NCBI GenBank assembly: GCA_963674955.2
Contig: CAXXKR010000004.1
Location: 1,860,001-1,924,000 of the forward strand
From: G963674955 sp963674955
Lineage (GTDB): Bacteria; Desulfobacterota; Desulfovibrionia; Desulfovibrionales; Desulfovibrionaceae
Direction of reading: 5' to 3'
DNA length: 64,000 bases
In this document: positions 30,024-38,537 of the stretch, in pieces
Layout of the letters: the number at the start of each line of letters is the position of its first letter
Numbering within the stretch: the stretch's first letter is position 1
Notes under the pieces: generated by a model
The model's database searches: none
Told to the model about the DNA's origin: nothing
The model's input: the letters and a program-made list of their open reading frames with translations, nothing else
Position numbers and translations under genes: made by a program

Positions 30024-30200
30024 ATGGAACTTATAGCTCGACTCGAAGAAAGATTTTCAGAAATGATCGTTCAGATAAAAAAGCTGAAGGAGGAAAATCA
30101 GCTTTTGCAACAGGAGTTGGAGCAGGAAAAGAGCAACAAACAAGAGGCCCGCAGAAGGATTGAATCCCTTTTGAGAAGAATTCAAGAGGAGGCGGCGTAG
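30024..30200 (+). CDS. Short coiled-coil protein (ZapB-like)
   Basis: 58-aa protein, start MELIARLEERFSEMIVQIKK. Every heptad suits a parallel coiled coil (KLKEENQLLQQELEQEK), with no globular domain. It lies 6 nt upstream of zapA and 31 nt after glmU. Size, charge pattern and position match ZapB-type division proteins, which bind ZapA at the FtsZ ring. The ribosome site is weak. The link to cell division is inferred from zapA. Confidence 0.8.
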   Translation: MELIARLEERFSEMIVQIKKLKEENQLLQQELEQEKSNKQEARRRIESLLRRIQEEAA

Positions 30201-30206
30201 GTCGAG

Positions 30207-30494
30207 ATGCCACGCTATTCACTAACAATACTTGGGCTTGAGATAACTTTTAAAACTGATGCGAACCAAGATCGCATTGATTCGGCTCTTAAGCTGCTTG
30301 AAGAGCGCTACGGGGAATTCGGAAGTTCCGTAAGCAATGTGAGCAAGGAAAAACTTTTGACCTGTTTAGCGTTCAGCCTGGCAGACGATTATCTTGAATC
30401 GAAGTCCGCGCTGGCACGATTGGAAGAGAAAATTGAAAACTTGCTGGAACAATCCGGCAAAATCAATGGTCAGGATACTGGCCATGACCTTTAG
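30207..30494 (+). CDS. zapA: Cell-division protein ZapA
   Basis: 95 aa: an N-terminal beta-hairpin domain (YSLTILGLEITFKTDANQDRIDSALKLLEERY) and a C-terminal coiled coil (SALARLEEKIENLLEQ). This is the ZapA pattern, a positive regulator of FtsZ ring bundling. The gene follows its probable partner by 6 nt and precedes a 6S-like RNA, the gene order known for many proteobacteria. Confidence 0.9.
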   Translation: MPRYSLTILGLEITFKTDANQDRIDSALKLLEERYGEFGSSVSNVSKEKLLTCLAFSLADDYLESKSALARLEEKIENLLEQSGKINGQDTGHDL

Positions 30495-30555
30495 AGAAAA
30501 CGTTAATAACCCTGGGGAGTTTGTGATTGAACGATAAAGTTTTTGAGCCAACACT

Positions 30556-30752
30556 CACAAAAAGGGATTTGCCCTACGCAGGCCGGTGTGCATACCCGGC
30601 ATAACCGGGGAGCCTAAAGGACTGCAGGCAGAGCCCACCTGGTCAAACCAGGTTCAAAACTTTAGTTCAACACGGCGCCCCGGGGCCAGCATATAGTCCT
30701 GAACACCGACCGTGTTCCGGTCAGGCGGCCCCTCACAGACCGCAGCGCCTTA
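30556..30752 (+). ncRNA. ssrS: 6S RNA (SsrS)-like RNA
   Basis: Between zapA and rny, where 6S RNA is usually found, lies about 200 nt without a reading frame but with nested pairings in rod-like order: AAGG near 30557 with CCTT near 30751, GGGG near 30609 with CCCC near 30731, AGGACT near 30619 with AGTCCT near 30695, and an apical ACCTGGT/ACCAGGT hairpin near 30640. A 6S RNA would bind the sigma-70 polymerase in stationary phase. Boundaries are approximate and the family call rests on structure and synteny. Confidence 0.6.
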
Positions 30753-30901
30753 ATCGTTTTCTCTCCACCGGCGAAACCGCCGGTTCCTTACTCTTCCAAT
30801 CCAAATTGCAGCAAAAAGCTGCCACATTTTGCATGCGCTTAACGCGTGCGTATTGAAAAAATCAGACCACTGGTCTGTCAACATAAACAAGGAGTAGGCA
30901 A

Positions 30902-32458
30902 ATGCTTACCATGATTCTCATCGCCGTAGCCGGAATTTTTGTCGGCCTGGCGGCAGGATACGCTCTCAACAAATACATCTCGGCCAAACAGATTGAAGAT
31001 TCCCAAAGCCTGGCCGACAGAATAGTCAAGGAAGCCCGCAAGGAAGCAGACGCACTCAAGAAGGAAACTCGCATTCATGCCCAGGATGAACTCTACGCCC
31101 TGAAAAAGGAACAGGAAAACGAGTTCAAGGAACGCGACCGCCAACTCAAGCAGCACGAATCCAGGCTCCAGGAAAAAGAGGAACGCCTGGAAAGCAAGCT
31201 TGAAAAGGTCGCGGACAAGGAATCCAGGGTGGTTGAACTGGAAAAAGACCTGATCCAGCAAGAAAAGCACCTTGCAAGCGAAACAGAGGAACTGGAAAGA
31301 AAGGGCGAGGAACACGAACGAAAGCTTCAGGAAATATCCGGACTGACAGTTGAAGAGGCGCGTGAAAGGCTGATGCAGGAAATCGAATCCCGCACCAAGC
31401 ATGAAGCCGCAAAGATGATCCGCAGCATCGAGACCGAGGCCAAGGAAACAGCGGACAAAAAAGCCAAGGAAATTCTCTCTTTGGCTTTGCAGCGCTATGC
31501 CGGCGACTATGCCAGCGAACAAAGCGTGACCGCCGTGGCCCTGCCGTCCGAAGACATGAAGGGGCGCATCATCGGCCGCGAGGGACGGAACATCCGGGCC
31601 CTGGAGGCGGCCACAGGCGTGGACCTGATCATCGACGACACCCCCGAGACCGTTGTCCTTTCCGCGTACAGCCCCCTCAGGCGCGAAGTGGCCAAACTCG
31701 CCTTGGAACGCCTCATTCACGACGGCCGCATACATCCGGCAAGGATCGAGGACATCGTGCGCAAGGTGGAGAAGGAACTGGACGTGAAGCTGCGCGAAAT
31801 CGGAGAACAGGCCACTTTCGACGTTGGCGTGCACGGCATCCACCCCGAACTGGTCAAATTCCTCGGACAGCTCCACTACCGCACCAGCTTTTCCCAAAAT
31901 GTGCTTCAGCACTCCCTTGAAGTGGCCTTTCTCTGCGGCATCATGGCTGCGGAGCTGGGACTGGATGAAAAGGCGGCCAAGCGTGCCGGACTGCTTCACG
32001 ACATCGGCAAGGCGGTTGACCACGAGATCGAAGGCCCCCACGCCCTGATCGGCTCCGACTTGGCCAAAAAGCACGGCGAGTCCAAGGCCATTATCCACGC
32101 CATAGCCGCGCACCATGAAGACGTTGCCCCCCAGTCCATCCTGGCCAACCTTGTCCAGGCGGCGGACAGCCTTTCCGGCGCACGCCCCGGCGCACGCAAG
32201 GAACTGTTGGAGAACTACGTGAAAAGACTGGAGGAACTGGAATCCCTGGCAACAGGCTTCCAGGGCGTGAGCAAGGCCTACGCAATCCAGGCCGGTCGCG
32301 AAATACGGGTCATGGTGGACTCGGACAGGGTCAACGACGAGACCACCTACATGCTTTGCAAGGACATCGCGGTCAAGATCGAAAACAACATGACCTATCC
32401 CGGACAAATCAGGGTCACGGTAATCCGCGAGAAACGAGCCGTGGGCTACGCTAAATAA
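30902..32458 (+). CDS. rny: Ribonuclease Y
   Basis: 518 aa. One N-terminal membrane helix (MILIAVAGIFVGLAAGYAL), a long coiled coil (about 30-200), a KH RNA-binding domain (GRIIGREGRNIRALEAATGVDLIIDDTPE) and an HD domain (LLHDIGKAVDHE). Membrane-attached endonuclease that starts mRNA decay. The GGAG-containing ribosome site precedes ATG 30902. Next to the ymdB-like phosphodiesterase gene, a pair conserved in many bacteria. Confidence 0.96.
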   Translation: MLTMILIAVAGIFVGLAAGYALNKYISAKQIEDSQSLADRIVKEARKEADALKKETRIHAQDELYALKKEQENEFKERDRQLKQHESRLQEKEERLESKLEKVADKESRVVELEKDLIQQEKHLASETEELERKGEEHERKLQEISGLTVEEARERLMQEIESRTKHEAAKMIRSIETEAKETADKKAKEILSLALQRYAGDYASEQSVTAVALPSEDMKGRIIGREGRNIRALEAATGVDLIIDDTPETVVLSAYSPLRREVAKLALERLIHDGRIHPARIEDIVRKVEKELDVKLREIGEQATFDVGVHGIHPELVKFLGQLHYRTSFSQNVLQHSLEVAFLCGIMAAELGLDEKAAKRAGLLHDIGKAVDHEIEGPHALIGSDLAKKHGESKAIIHAIAAHHEDVAPQSILANLVQAADSLSGARPGARKELLENYVKRLEELESLATGFQGVSKAYAIQAGREIRVMVDSDRVNDETTYMLCKDIAVKIENNMTYPGQIRVTVIREKRAVGYAK

Positions 32459-32533
32459 CGGCATATTTGGCCGGGGCTGCGGACTTTCGCCGTCGGCCCC
32501 GGTCTTTTTCCAACAAAACATCCCTTTGGTCCG

Positions 32534-33331
32534 ATGCGCACACTCTTTCTCGGCGACATTGTCGGCCGTCCCGGCAGACGGGCGGTGCAGGCAAGACTAA
32601 AAACCATCCGTTCAGACCTGGACATTGATCTGGTTCTGGCCAACGGCGAAAACGCCTCGGGCGGGTTCGGCCTTTCCAGGAAAACCGCGCGTGAACTCCT
32701 GGATTCAGGCGTCGACGTGCTCACCTCCGGCAACCACATCTGGAAATTCAAGGACATTCCCAAGGCCTTTGACGAAACCGAAAGGCTGCTGCGTCCGGCG
32801 AACTACCCTGAAGGAGCGCCCGGAGAAGGCCATTGCATATACACGCTGCCCGGACTGCCCCCCTTCGCCGTGATCAACCTGCAGGGCAGAACATACATGC
32901 AGGCCATCGACTGCCCCTTTGCCTCGGCCGAGCGAATCTTGGAAAATATGGACCCGGAAGTGAAGATCGTCATCGTGGACTTCCATGCCGAGGCCACCTC
33001 TGAAAAAACGGCCATGGGCTGGTTTCTGGACGGCAGGGTTTCGGCCGTGCTGGGCACGCACACCCACATCCAGACCAACGACGCAAAGATTTTGCCCCAT
33101 GGAACGGCCTATCTCACGGACCTTGGGATGTCCGGCCCCATTCACTCCTGCCTGGGCATGAACCCGGAACCCATAATCGAACGATTCATCACCGGACGCC
33201 ACGTACCCTTCCGGGTGGTCAACGAAGAAGGCGTTTTACAAGGTGCAATTTTTGAACTAGATGAAAACACCGGCAAGGCCCAATCCATAAAGGTCTGGCA
33301 AGAACCGGAACCCCGAATGCATGTCTTGTAG
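32534..33331 (+). CDS. YmdB-like metallophosphoesterase (TIGR00282)
   Basis: 265-aa binuclear metallophosphoesterase: LFLGDIVGRPGRRAV, NGENASGGFGL, TSGNHIW, IVDFHAEATSEKTAMGWFLDGRVSAVLGTHTHIQT and LTDLGMSGP give all the metal ligands. Homologues such as YmdB and DR1281 hydrolyse cyclic mononucleotides and influence RNase Y. Adjacency to rny supports that link. Confidence 0.93.
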   Translation: MRTLFLGDIVGRPGRRAVQARLKTIRSDLDIDLVLANGENASGGFGLSRKTARELLDSGVDVLTSGNHIWKFKDIPKAFDETERLLRPANYPEGAPGEGHCIYTLPGLPPFAVINLQGRTYMQAIDCPFASAERILENMDPEVKIVIVDFHAEATSEKTAMGWFLDGRVSAVLGTHTHIQTNDAKILPHGTAYLTDLGMSGPIHSCLGMNPEPIIERFITGRHVPFRVVNEEGVLQGAIFELDENTGKAQSIKVWQEPEPRMHVL

Positions 33332-33360
33332 AAAAAAAGAAACTTTTTAAGGATTTTTAA

Positions 33361-34629
33361 ATGAATATTTTCGACGATCTCAAATGGCGCGGTCTGGTCA
33401 ACCAGGTCTCCGACGAGGAAAAGGTCCGCGAATACCTAAGCACTCCGGGCCGCTCCATGTACTGCGGATTCGACCCCACGGCCGACAGCCTGCACATCGG
33501 AAACCTCGTTCCCCTGCTCTGCCTCGTGAGAATGAAAAGGGCCGGTCACAATCCCCTGTTCCTCTTGGGCGGTGCCACGGGCCGCATCGGCGATCCCAGC
33601 GGCAAGGACAAGGAGCGCGAGCTGACCTCCGAGGAAAAACTGGACGCCCAGGCCGCCAAGATCAAGGCCCAGATCCAGGAATTCGTTTACAGGAACACCA
33701 GCGAAGACGCCGAAGTGGTCAACAATTACGACTGGACTTCCAAGATGTCGGCCATCGAGCTGCTGCGCGACGTGGGCAAGCACTTCACGGTCAATTGGAT
33801 GATGGGCAAGGACTCGGTCAAGAACCGCCTGGGCCGCGAGGACGTGGGCATTTCATACACCGAATTCAGCTACATGATCCTCCAGGGCAACGATTTTCAC
33901 CATCTGTACAAGACCCACGGCTGCAGGTTGCAGATCGGCGGCGGAGACCAGTGGGGCAACATCACCGCCGGTTGCGAGCTTATCCGGCGCAAGGGCGGCG
34001 AAGAGGCCTTTGCCCTGACCTTCCCCCTGATCACAACGGCCTCGGGCAAGAAGTTCGGCAAAAGCGAGAAGGGAGCGATTTTCCTGAGCAAGGAACTGAC
34101 CAGCCCCTACGCCTTCTACCAATTCTGGATCAACACCGAGGACGCGGACGTGATCCCGTTCCTCAAATACTTCACCTTCCTGGACGCCGATGAAATCGCG
34201 AAACTGGAAGCCGAACTGGCCGAAAACCCGCATCTGCGCGCCGCGCAGAAGATGCTGGCCCAGGAGGTCACGCGCATGATCCACGGCCAGGACGAATTGG
34301 ACAAGGTCATTACCGCCAGCCAGGCCCTGTTCGGCAAGGGCGACATGTACGCCGTGGACGCCTCGACGCTGAAACATGCCATGGAGGCCGCGCCTTCCGT
34401 TACCTACGCCAAGGGCGAGGTGCCGGACCTGCCCCAGATTTTCGTCGATCTCGGTCTTTCCGCGTCAAAGGGCCAGGCCAGAAAGGACATCCAGGCCGGC
34501 GGCGCATACATAAACAACGAAAGGGTTGATGACCCGGCCCACGAGATCGGGGACGCGGACCTGATCGGAAAATCCCTTGTGCTTCTGAGAAAAGGCAAAA
34601 AGAATTACGGGCTGGTGGTTGTTTTCTAG
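33361..34629 (+). CDS. tyrS: Tyrosyl-tRNA synthetase
   Basis: 422 aa class I synthetase. The HIGH-type motif is DSLHIGNLVPL, the KMSKS-type motif KFGKSEKGAIFLS, and the tyrosine pocket contains QIGGGDQWGN. The C-terminus carries an S4 RNA-binding domain (SKGQARKDIQAGGAYINNERV). Charges tRNA-Tyr. AAGGATTTTTAA precedes the ATG. Converges with the minus-strand gene whose stop abuts it. Confidence 0.97.
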   Translation: MNIFDDLKWRGLVNQVSDEEKVREYLSTPGRSMYCGFDPTADSLHIGNLVPLLCLVRMKRAGHNPLFLLGGATGRIGDPSGKDKERELTSEEKLDAQAAKIKAQIQEFVYRNTSEDAEVVNNYDWTSKMSAIELLRDVGKHFTVNWMMGKDSVKNRLGREDVGISYTEFSYMILQGNDFHHLYKTHGCRLQIGGGDQWGNITAGCELIRRKGGEEAFALTFPLITTASGKKFGKSEKGAIFLSKELTSPYAFYQFWINTEDADVIPFLKYFTFLDADEIAKLEAELAENPHLRAAQKMLAQEVTRMIHGQDELDKVITASQALFGKGDMYAVDASTLKHAMEAAPSVTYAKGEVPDLPQIFVDLGLSASKGQARKDIQAGGAYINNERVDDPAHEIGDADLIGKSLVLLRKGKKNYGLVVVF

Positions 34630-37062
34630 CTACCGGTCGCCCCGGACCGATTCCCCGAAAATCTGCCAGGTCTTGAGGAAGGTCGCATCAAAGGTGCGGC
34701 CTTCCATATATTTGCGAGCACTGTCGCGCATGTAGCTCATGCGTTCCGGATAGTCGGTCAGGTGCAGGATGGCCCGGACGAATGAATCCGGGTCCCCGGA
34801 CCTTGCCACGATGCCCGTCTTGTTCTGAATCATGTTCTCCCTGGGCCCGCCCTGGTCGGCAACGACAACTGGCAATCCTGACGCCTGGGCTTCCAAAACC
34901 ACATTGCCGAAAGTGTCCGTAGTGGAAGGAAAAACGAAGAGGTCCGCGCTGGCGTAAGCCTGGGCCAAATCGTCGCCTTCCAGCACCCCGGCGAACACGG
35001 CGGGCTTGCCCTTGAGGGCTTCCTTCATTTCCTCCAGATAAGGGCCGTCGCCCACCACGATCAATTGCAACTCCGGCCTGATCCTGCTCAACTTGGCAAA
35101 AGCCTCCACCAGAACGTCCAGATCCTTTTCCCTGGAGACCCGGCCCACATAAAGTAGCTTGGTCTTTCCGGCGAGCTGCAAATTATCGAAAAAACCGTTG
35201 CGCTTGGAGGGATGGAACCTGGAGGTGTCCACGCCGCGTGGGTAGACCTTGATCTTGTCGGGACTTAGGCCCTTTGAAACAAGCTCCCGCTTGGTGGCCT
35301 TGGACGGAGCATAGATGACGTCCATCTGGTTGTAAAACCAGACGATGTACTTCCAGGCGGCCTCTTCCAAAAAGAAATCCCCGGTCAGGGCGCCCACGTA
35401 CTGGGGAATGGCCGTGTGGTAGGTGCCATGGAAGGGCAGCTTGAGAATCTTCGATACGGCCAGGCCCGCCAGGCCCACGGGGCCGGGCGTGGCTCCGAGA
35501 ATGAAGTCGAAATCCTGGTCGAAGCAGTAGGAGAGCATGTCCATGAAGGGCGGATAATTGAGCATGATTTCAGGATATTCAGGCAAGGCGAATGAACCCA
35601 CTGGAGCGAAATTGGCCACGCCCGGCTCCTCCTTTCCGCCGCAGGTGATTACCGTCATCTTCTTGTTGTGGCGGCAGACCAGATCGACCTGCTGCCTGAT
35701 GGTCCGGGCCACGCCGTTGACCTCGTTGTAGGTGTCCGTGAAATGGCCGACCTTGAGCCCGGTTTTTCTGGGATGACGGGGCTGCCTGCCGAACTGCCCG
35801 AGACAAAGGTCCGAAAAGCGCCTTTCCCTGGAAAAGAGGTCAAAGCCCACGAAATAGGGGGCGAGCAGTATGTAGAACGATCCCGCCGAGCCGATGGAAT
35901 GAAAGACATCGAAGAATTTTCCCTTCACAACGTTGTTCACGATGTTGTCGGCAAAGCGGGTGATTATCCTGTTGGTGGCCTGGCCCACGAACCGGGACCA
36001 TTCCCTTTCGATCTCCAGCACCTCTTCCAGGCCGTTCCCGGCCAGCCGAAGAAACTTCGGATCATCCTGGATTATGTCCGTGGCCTCGCTCAGCATTATA
36101 TCCTGGGCCGTGGCTCCCGAGCCGAACATGCTCTTGTAGGCGGTCTTGCTCCTGCCTATGAGCCTCCTGATCTGGTCGAATATTCCGGCTTCCTCTTCGC
36201 GCCCGAAATCAAGGGCGTTGTCCGCGAAGCGGAAGCAGAGGTGCTTGGTCAGGGAGGACTTGGGCTGCATCTTGGCCTTGTAGAACTGATAGGCAATTCC
36301 GTAGAGATTGTGGGCCATGGTCGCGGGCGTGGCCGGGACTCCGCTGGCGTCCGCACGGCCTTCGCTGACGGCCCTGAGCAGCGAGTCCTTGTTTTTTTCG
36401 CACCGCGCCTCGGTGTAGACCCTGGCGATGTTCAGGGCCGAATGATCGTCCGAACCGCCGGTAAAACCCTTTTTCCAGGGTTCCCTGCCAAAAGGTTCCA
36501 GGCCGTGCTTGTCGGCCAGCCTTTCCAGGTCCTCTCTGGTCAGGTTGCGGACGATCTCGCCGAGAACCTTGTTCTGGGTCTCGTCGCGGGTGCCGTTGAA
36601 TTCGAAGGTGCTGAAGAGCAACAGGGCCTGCTCGAAATGTTCCGGGGTCAGCCGGTCGTTGACCGCAAAAAGCGGATGGGCCAGGACGTGGACGATATTC
36701 TGCTCACGCAGATAGGGTACGAGGTCAAAGACGTTTTCCCGTATCTTCTGGAACTCCTCATGCTGGGCCTCGCTGATGTCGTATGCCAAAACATGCAGCT
36801 TGCAGCGGTCTTCCGGAAAATACGTGGTTATTTCCTCGGACACGAAGGCGTCCTCGAGATGGGCGATTTCAAGGGCCCCGGCAATGGTGTTGTGGTCGGA
36901 AATAGTCACCAGGTCCATGCCCCTGGCCTTGGCCGTGGCGTAAATCCTTGCGGGTTCGGTGAAGCTTTCCGGACATCCTATCTTTTGCAGTATCCACTGC
37001 GACGGCCTGGTGGAATACTTCGAATGCACATGCAGATCGGCCCTGATGATCTTTTGCTCCAT
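34630..37062 (-). CDS. PHP-domain/glycosyltransferase family 4 fusion protein
   Basis: 810 aa joining two enzymes. Residues about 1-400 form a PHP phosphoesterase-type domain (RADLHVHSKYSTRPSQWIL, TISDHNTIAGALE, HVLAHPLFAVND). Residues about 430-800 form a GT4 glycosyltransferase (RVGHFTDTYNEVNGVARTIRQ-like start, LYVGRVSREKDLDVLVEAF, FVFPSTTDTFGNVVLEAQASGLPVV). The ATG at 37062 (MEQKIIRADLHVHS) has AGGAGAGAAAAGGG upstream; an earlier in-frame start at 37179 has none. Likely acts on a lipid or polysaccharide intermediate; substrate unknown. Confidence 0.88.
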   Translation of the reverse strand: MEQKIIRADLHVHSKYSTRPSQWILQKIGCPESFTEPARIYATAKARGMDLVTISDHNTIAGALEIAHLEDAFVSEEITTYFPEDRCKLHVLAYDISEAQHEEFQKIRENVFDLVPYLREQNIVHVLAHPLFAVNDRLTPEHFEQALLLFSTFEFNGTRDETQNKVLGEIVRNLTREDLERLADKHGLEPFGREPWKKGFTGGSDDHSALNIARVYTEARCEKNKDSLLRAVSEGRADASGVPATPATMAHNLYGIAYQFYKAKMQPKSSLTKHLCFRFADNALDFGREEEAGIFDQIRRLIGRSKTAYKSMFGSGATAQDIMLSEATDIIQDDPKFLRLAGNGLEEVLEIEREWSRFVGQATNRIITRFADNIVNNVVKGKFFDVFHSIGSAGSFYILLAPYFVGFDLFSRERRFSDLCLGQFGRQPRHPRKTGLKVGHFTDTYNEVNGVARTIRQQVDLVCRHNKKMTVITCGGKEEPGVANFAPVGSFALPEYPEIMLNYPPFMDMLSYCFDQDFDFILGATPGPVGLAGLAVSKILKLPFHGTYHTAIPQYVGALTGDFFLEEAAWKYIVWFYNQMDVIYAPSKATKRELVSKGLSPDKIKVYPRGVDTSRFHPSKRNGFFDNLQLAGKTKLLYVGRVSREKDLDVLVEAFAKLSRIRPELQLIVVGDGPYLEEMKEALKGKPAVFAGVLEGDDLAQAYASADLFVFPSTTDTFGNVVLEAQASGLPVVVADQGGPRENMIQNKTGIVARSGDPDSFVRAILHLTDYPERMSYMRDSARKYMEGRTFDATFLKTWQIFGESVRGDR

Positions 37063-37270
37063 TCCCTTTTCTCTCCTGGCGGACTTACCCGTTAAGGCCA
37101 AATTTTTTCTCTTAGATAATGCTTGTATTGTGACGGATACCAGCGGAAGCGTTACGATTCTGAAAACTGTATTAGACATTCTCTAGAAAATTAATTGAAC
37201 AATAACAAACGGCTGTATCTTGGCGACAAAAATAGACCTTTGCGGAAAAGGCGGTTAATAAGAAGGCCTT

Positions 37271-37711
37271 ATGAGACTGTTCTATCTTTGCCTGGCCCTG
37301 ATCGCCGGAGCGCTCATGCCGGTGCAGGCCGGAATCAACGCCCGGCTCAAGATGGCTGTGGCCGACCCGGCCCTTGCCGCCCTGATATCCTTTGCCGTGG
37401 GCACCATGGCCCTTGGGGTCTATGTGCTAGTCCTGCGCATCCCCTGGCCCGCTGCGACCCTGGCAGGCGGACCCTGGTGGATGTGGACCGGCGGATTCAT
37501 GGGCGCTTTTTTTGTGGCCGTCACAATAGTCCTGGCCATCAAGCTGGGAGCGGCAAGCATGATGGCCTGGCTCCTGGCCGGACAATTCGTGGCCTCGCTG
37601 CTCCTTGATCACTACGGAATGATCGGATACGCCGTGCGCGAAATAAGCTGGCCCAGAATCCTGGGCGCTGTGCTGCTCATGGTGGGCGCAATACTCATGG
37701 AAAAATTCTAG
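37271..37711 (+). CDS. YdcZ-like (DUF606, DMT superfamily) membrane protein
   Basis: 146-aa protein with five membrane helices. Pattern of the DUF606/YdcZ family: MPVQAGINARLKMAVADPALAALISFAVGTMAL, WWMWTGGFMGAFFVAVTI and KLGAASMMAWLLAGQFVASLLLDHYG (key: GINA, GGxxGAFFV, AGQ and DHYG). Possible small transporter subunit; substrate unknown. Followed by tatD 4 nt later. AGAAGG precedes ATG. Confidence 0.85.
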   Translation: MRLFYLCLALIAGALMPVQAGINARLKMAVADPALAALISFAVGTMALGVYVLVLRIPWPAATLAGGPWWMWTGGFMGAFFVAVTIVLAIKLGAASMMAWLLAGQFVASLLLDHYGMIGYAVREISWPRILGAVLLMVGAILMEKF

Positions 37712-37715
37712 GAAA

Positions 37716-38537
37716 ATGTCTAAAAAAAAGAAAAACCGCCCTGATCCGGAGACCCTGGGACTGCCCCTTTCCGGAGTGGAGTCCCACGCCCATCTGGACC
37801 TTGAAGACTTCTCCCAGGATTTGGAAGAGATCCTCGCCCATGCAAGGCGGGCGGGAGTGGCGAAAATCCTGAACGTTTTTCTCGGACCCGACGCCTATCA
37901 GGCAAACAAGGGGCTATTCGACAACCACCCGGAAGTCTCCTTCATCATGGCTGTCCATCCCAACGAAACGGGCGACCTTTCCATGGACGACCTGTCGCGC
38001 ATGAAACAGGCCTTTGAAACCGACCCAAGGCTCAAGGCCGTGGGCGAAATCGGCCTGGATTACTACTGGGACAGGGTGCCAGCCGCGACCCAGGCCGAGG
38101 CCTTTGCCCTGCAACTGGACCTGGCGCGCGAGGTTAAACGGCCCGTGGTCATCCACAGCCGAGACGCAGAAGAGGACACCATCGCCATCCTCCTTGAAAA
38201 GGGCTTCAGGGACTATCCCCTGGTCTGGCACTGCTTTGGCGGAAACTCGGAGTTGGCGAAACGCATCCTGGACCAGGGCTGGATGATCTCCATTCCCGGG
38301 CCGGTGACCTACAAGAAAAACGAGGAACTGCGGCAGGCAGTGGCTGAAATCCCCCTGGACAGAATGTTCGTTGAAACCGACTGCCCCTATCTCAGTCCGG
38401 AGCCCTGGCGCGGCAAGCGCAACCACCCGGCCCTCATGGCCTTCACCGCCGCCTGCATCGCCGAGATCAAGGGGCTGGCGCCGGCCGTGGTTTGGGAGGC
38501 CTGCGCCAAGAACGCGATTGAATTTTTCGGACTCTAG
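37716..38537 (+). CDS. tatD: TatD-family metal-dependent hydrolase
   Basis: 273-aa TIM-barrel hydrolase. Ligands: VESHAHLD, GEIGLDYYWDRVP, PVVIHSRDAEEDT, WHCFGG and FVETDCPYLSPEPWRGKRN, the TatD signature series. The first fourteen residues are very basic. Members are 3'-5' exonucleases or deacetylases. The stop overlaps the convergent cobD-cobQ gene by 4 nt. Confidence 0.92.
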   Translation: MSKKKKNRPDPETLGLPLSGVESHAHLDLEDFSQDLEEILAHARRAGVAKILNVFLGPDAYQANKGLFDNHPEVSFIMAVHPNETGDLSMDDLSRMKQAFETDPRLKAVGEIGLDYYWDRVPAATQAEAFALQLDLAREVKRPVVIHSRDAEEDTIAILLEKGFRDYPLVWHCFGGNSELAKRILDQGWMISIPGPVTYKKNEELRQAVAEIPLDRMFVETDCPYLSPEPWRGKRNHPALMAFTAACIAEIKGLAPAVVWEACAKNAIEFFGL

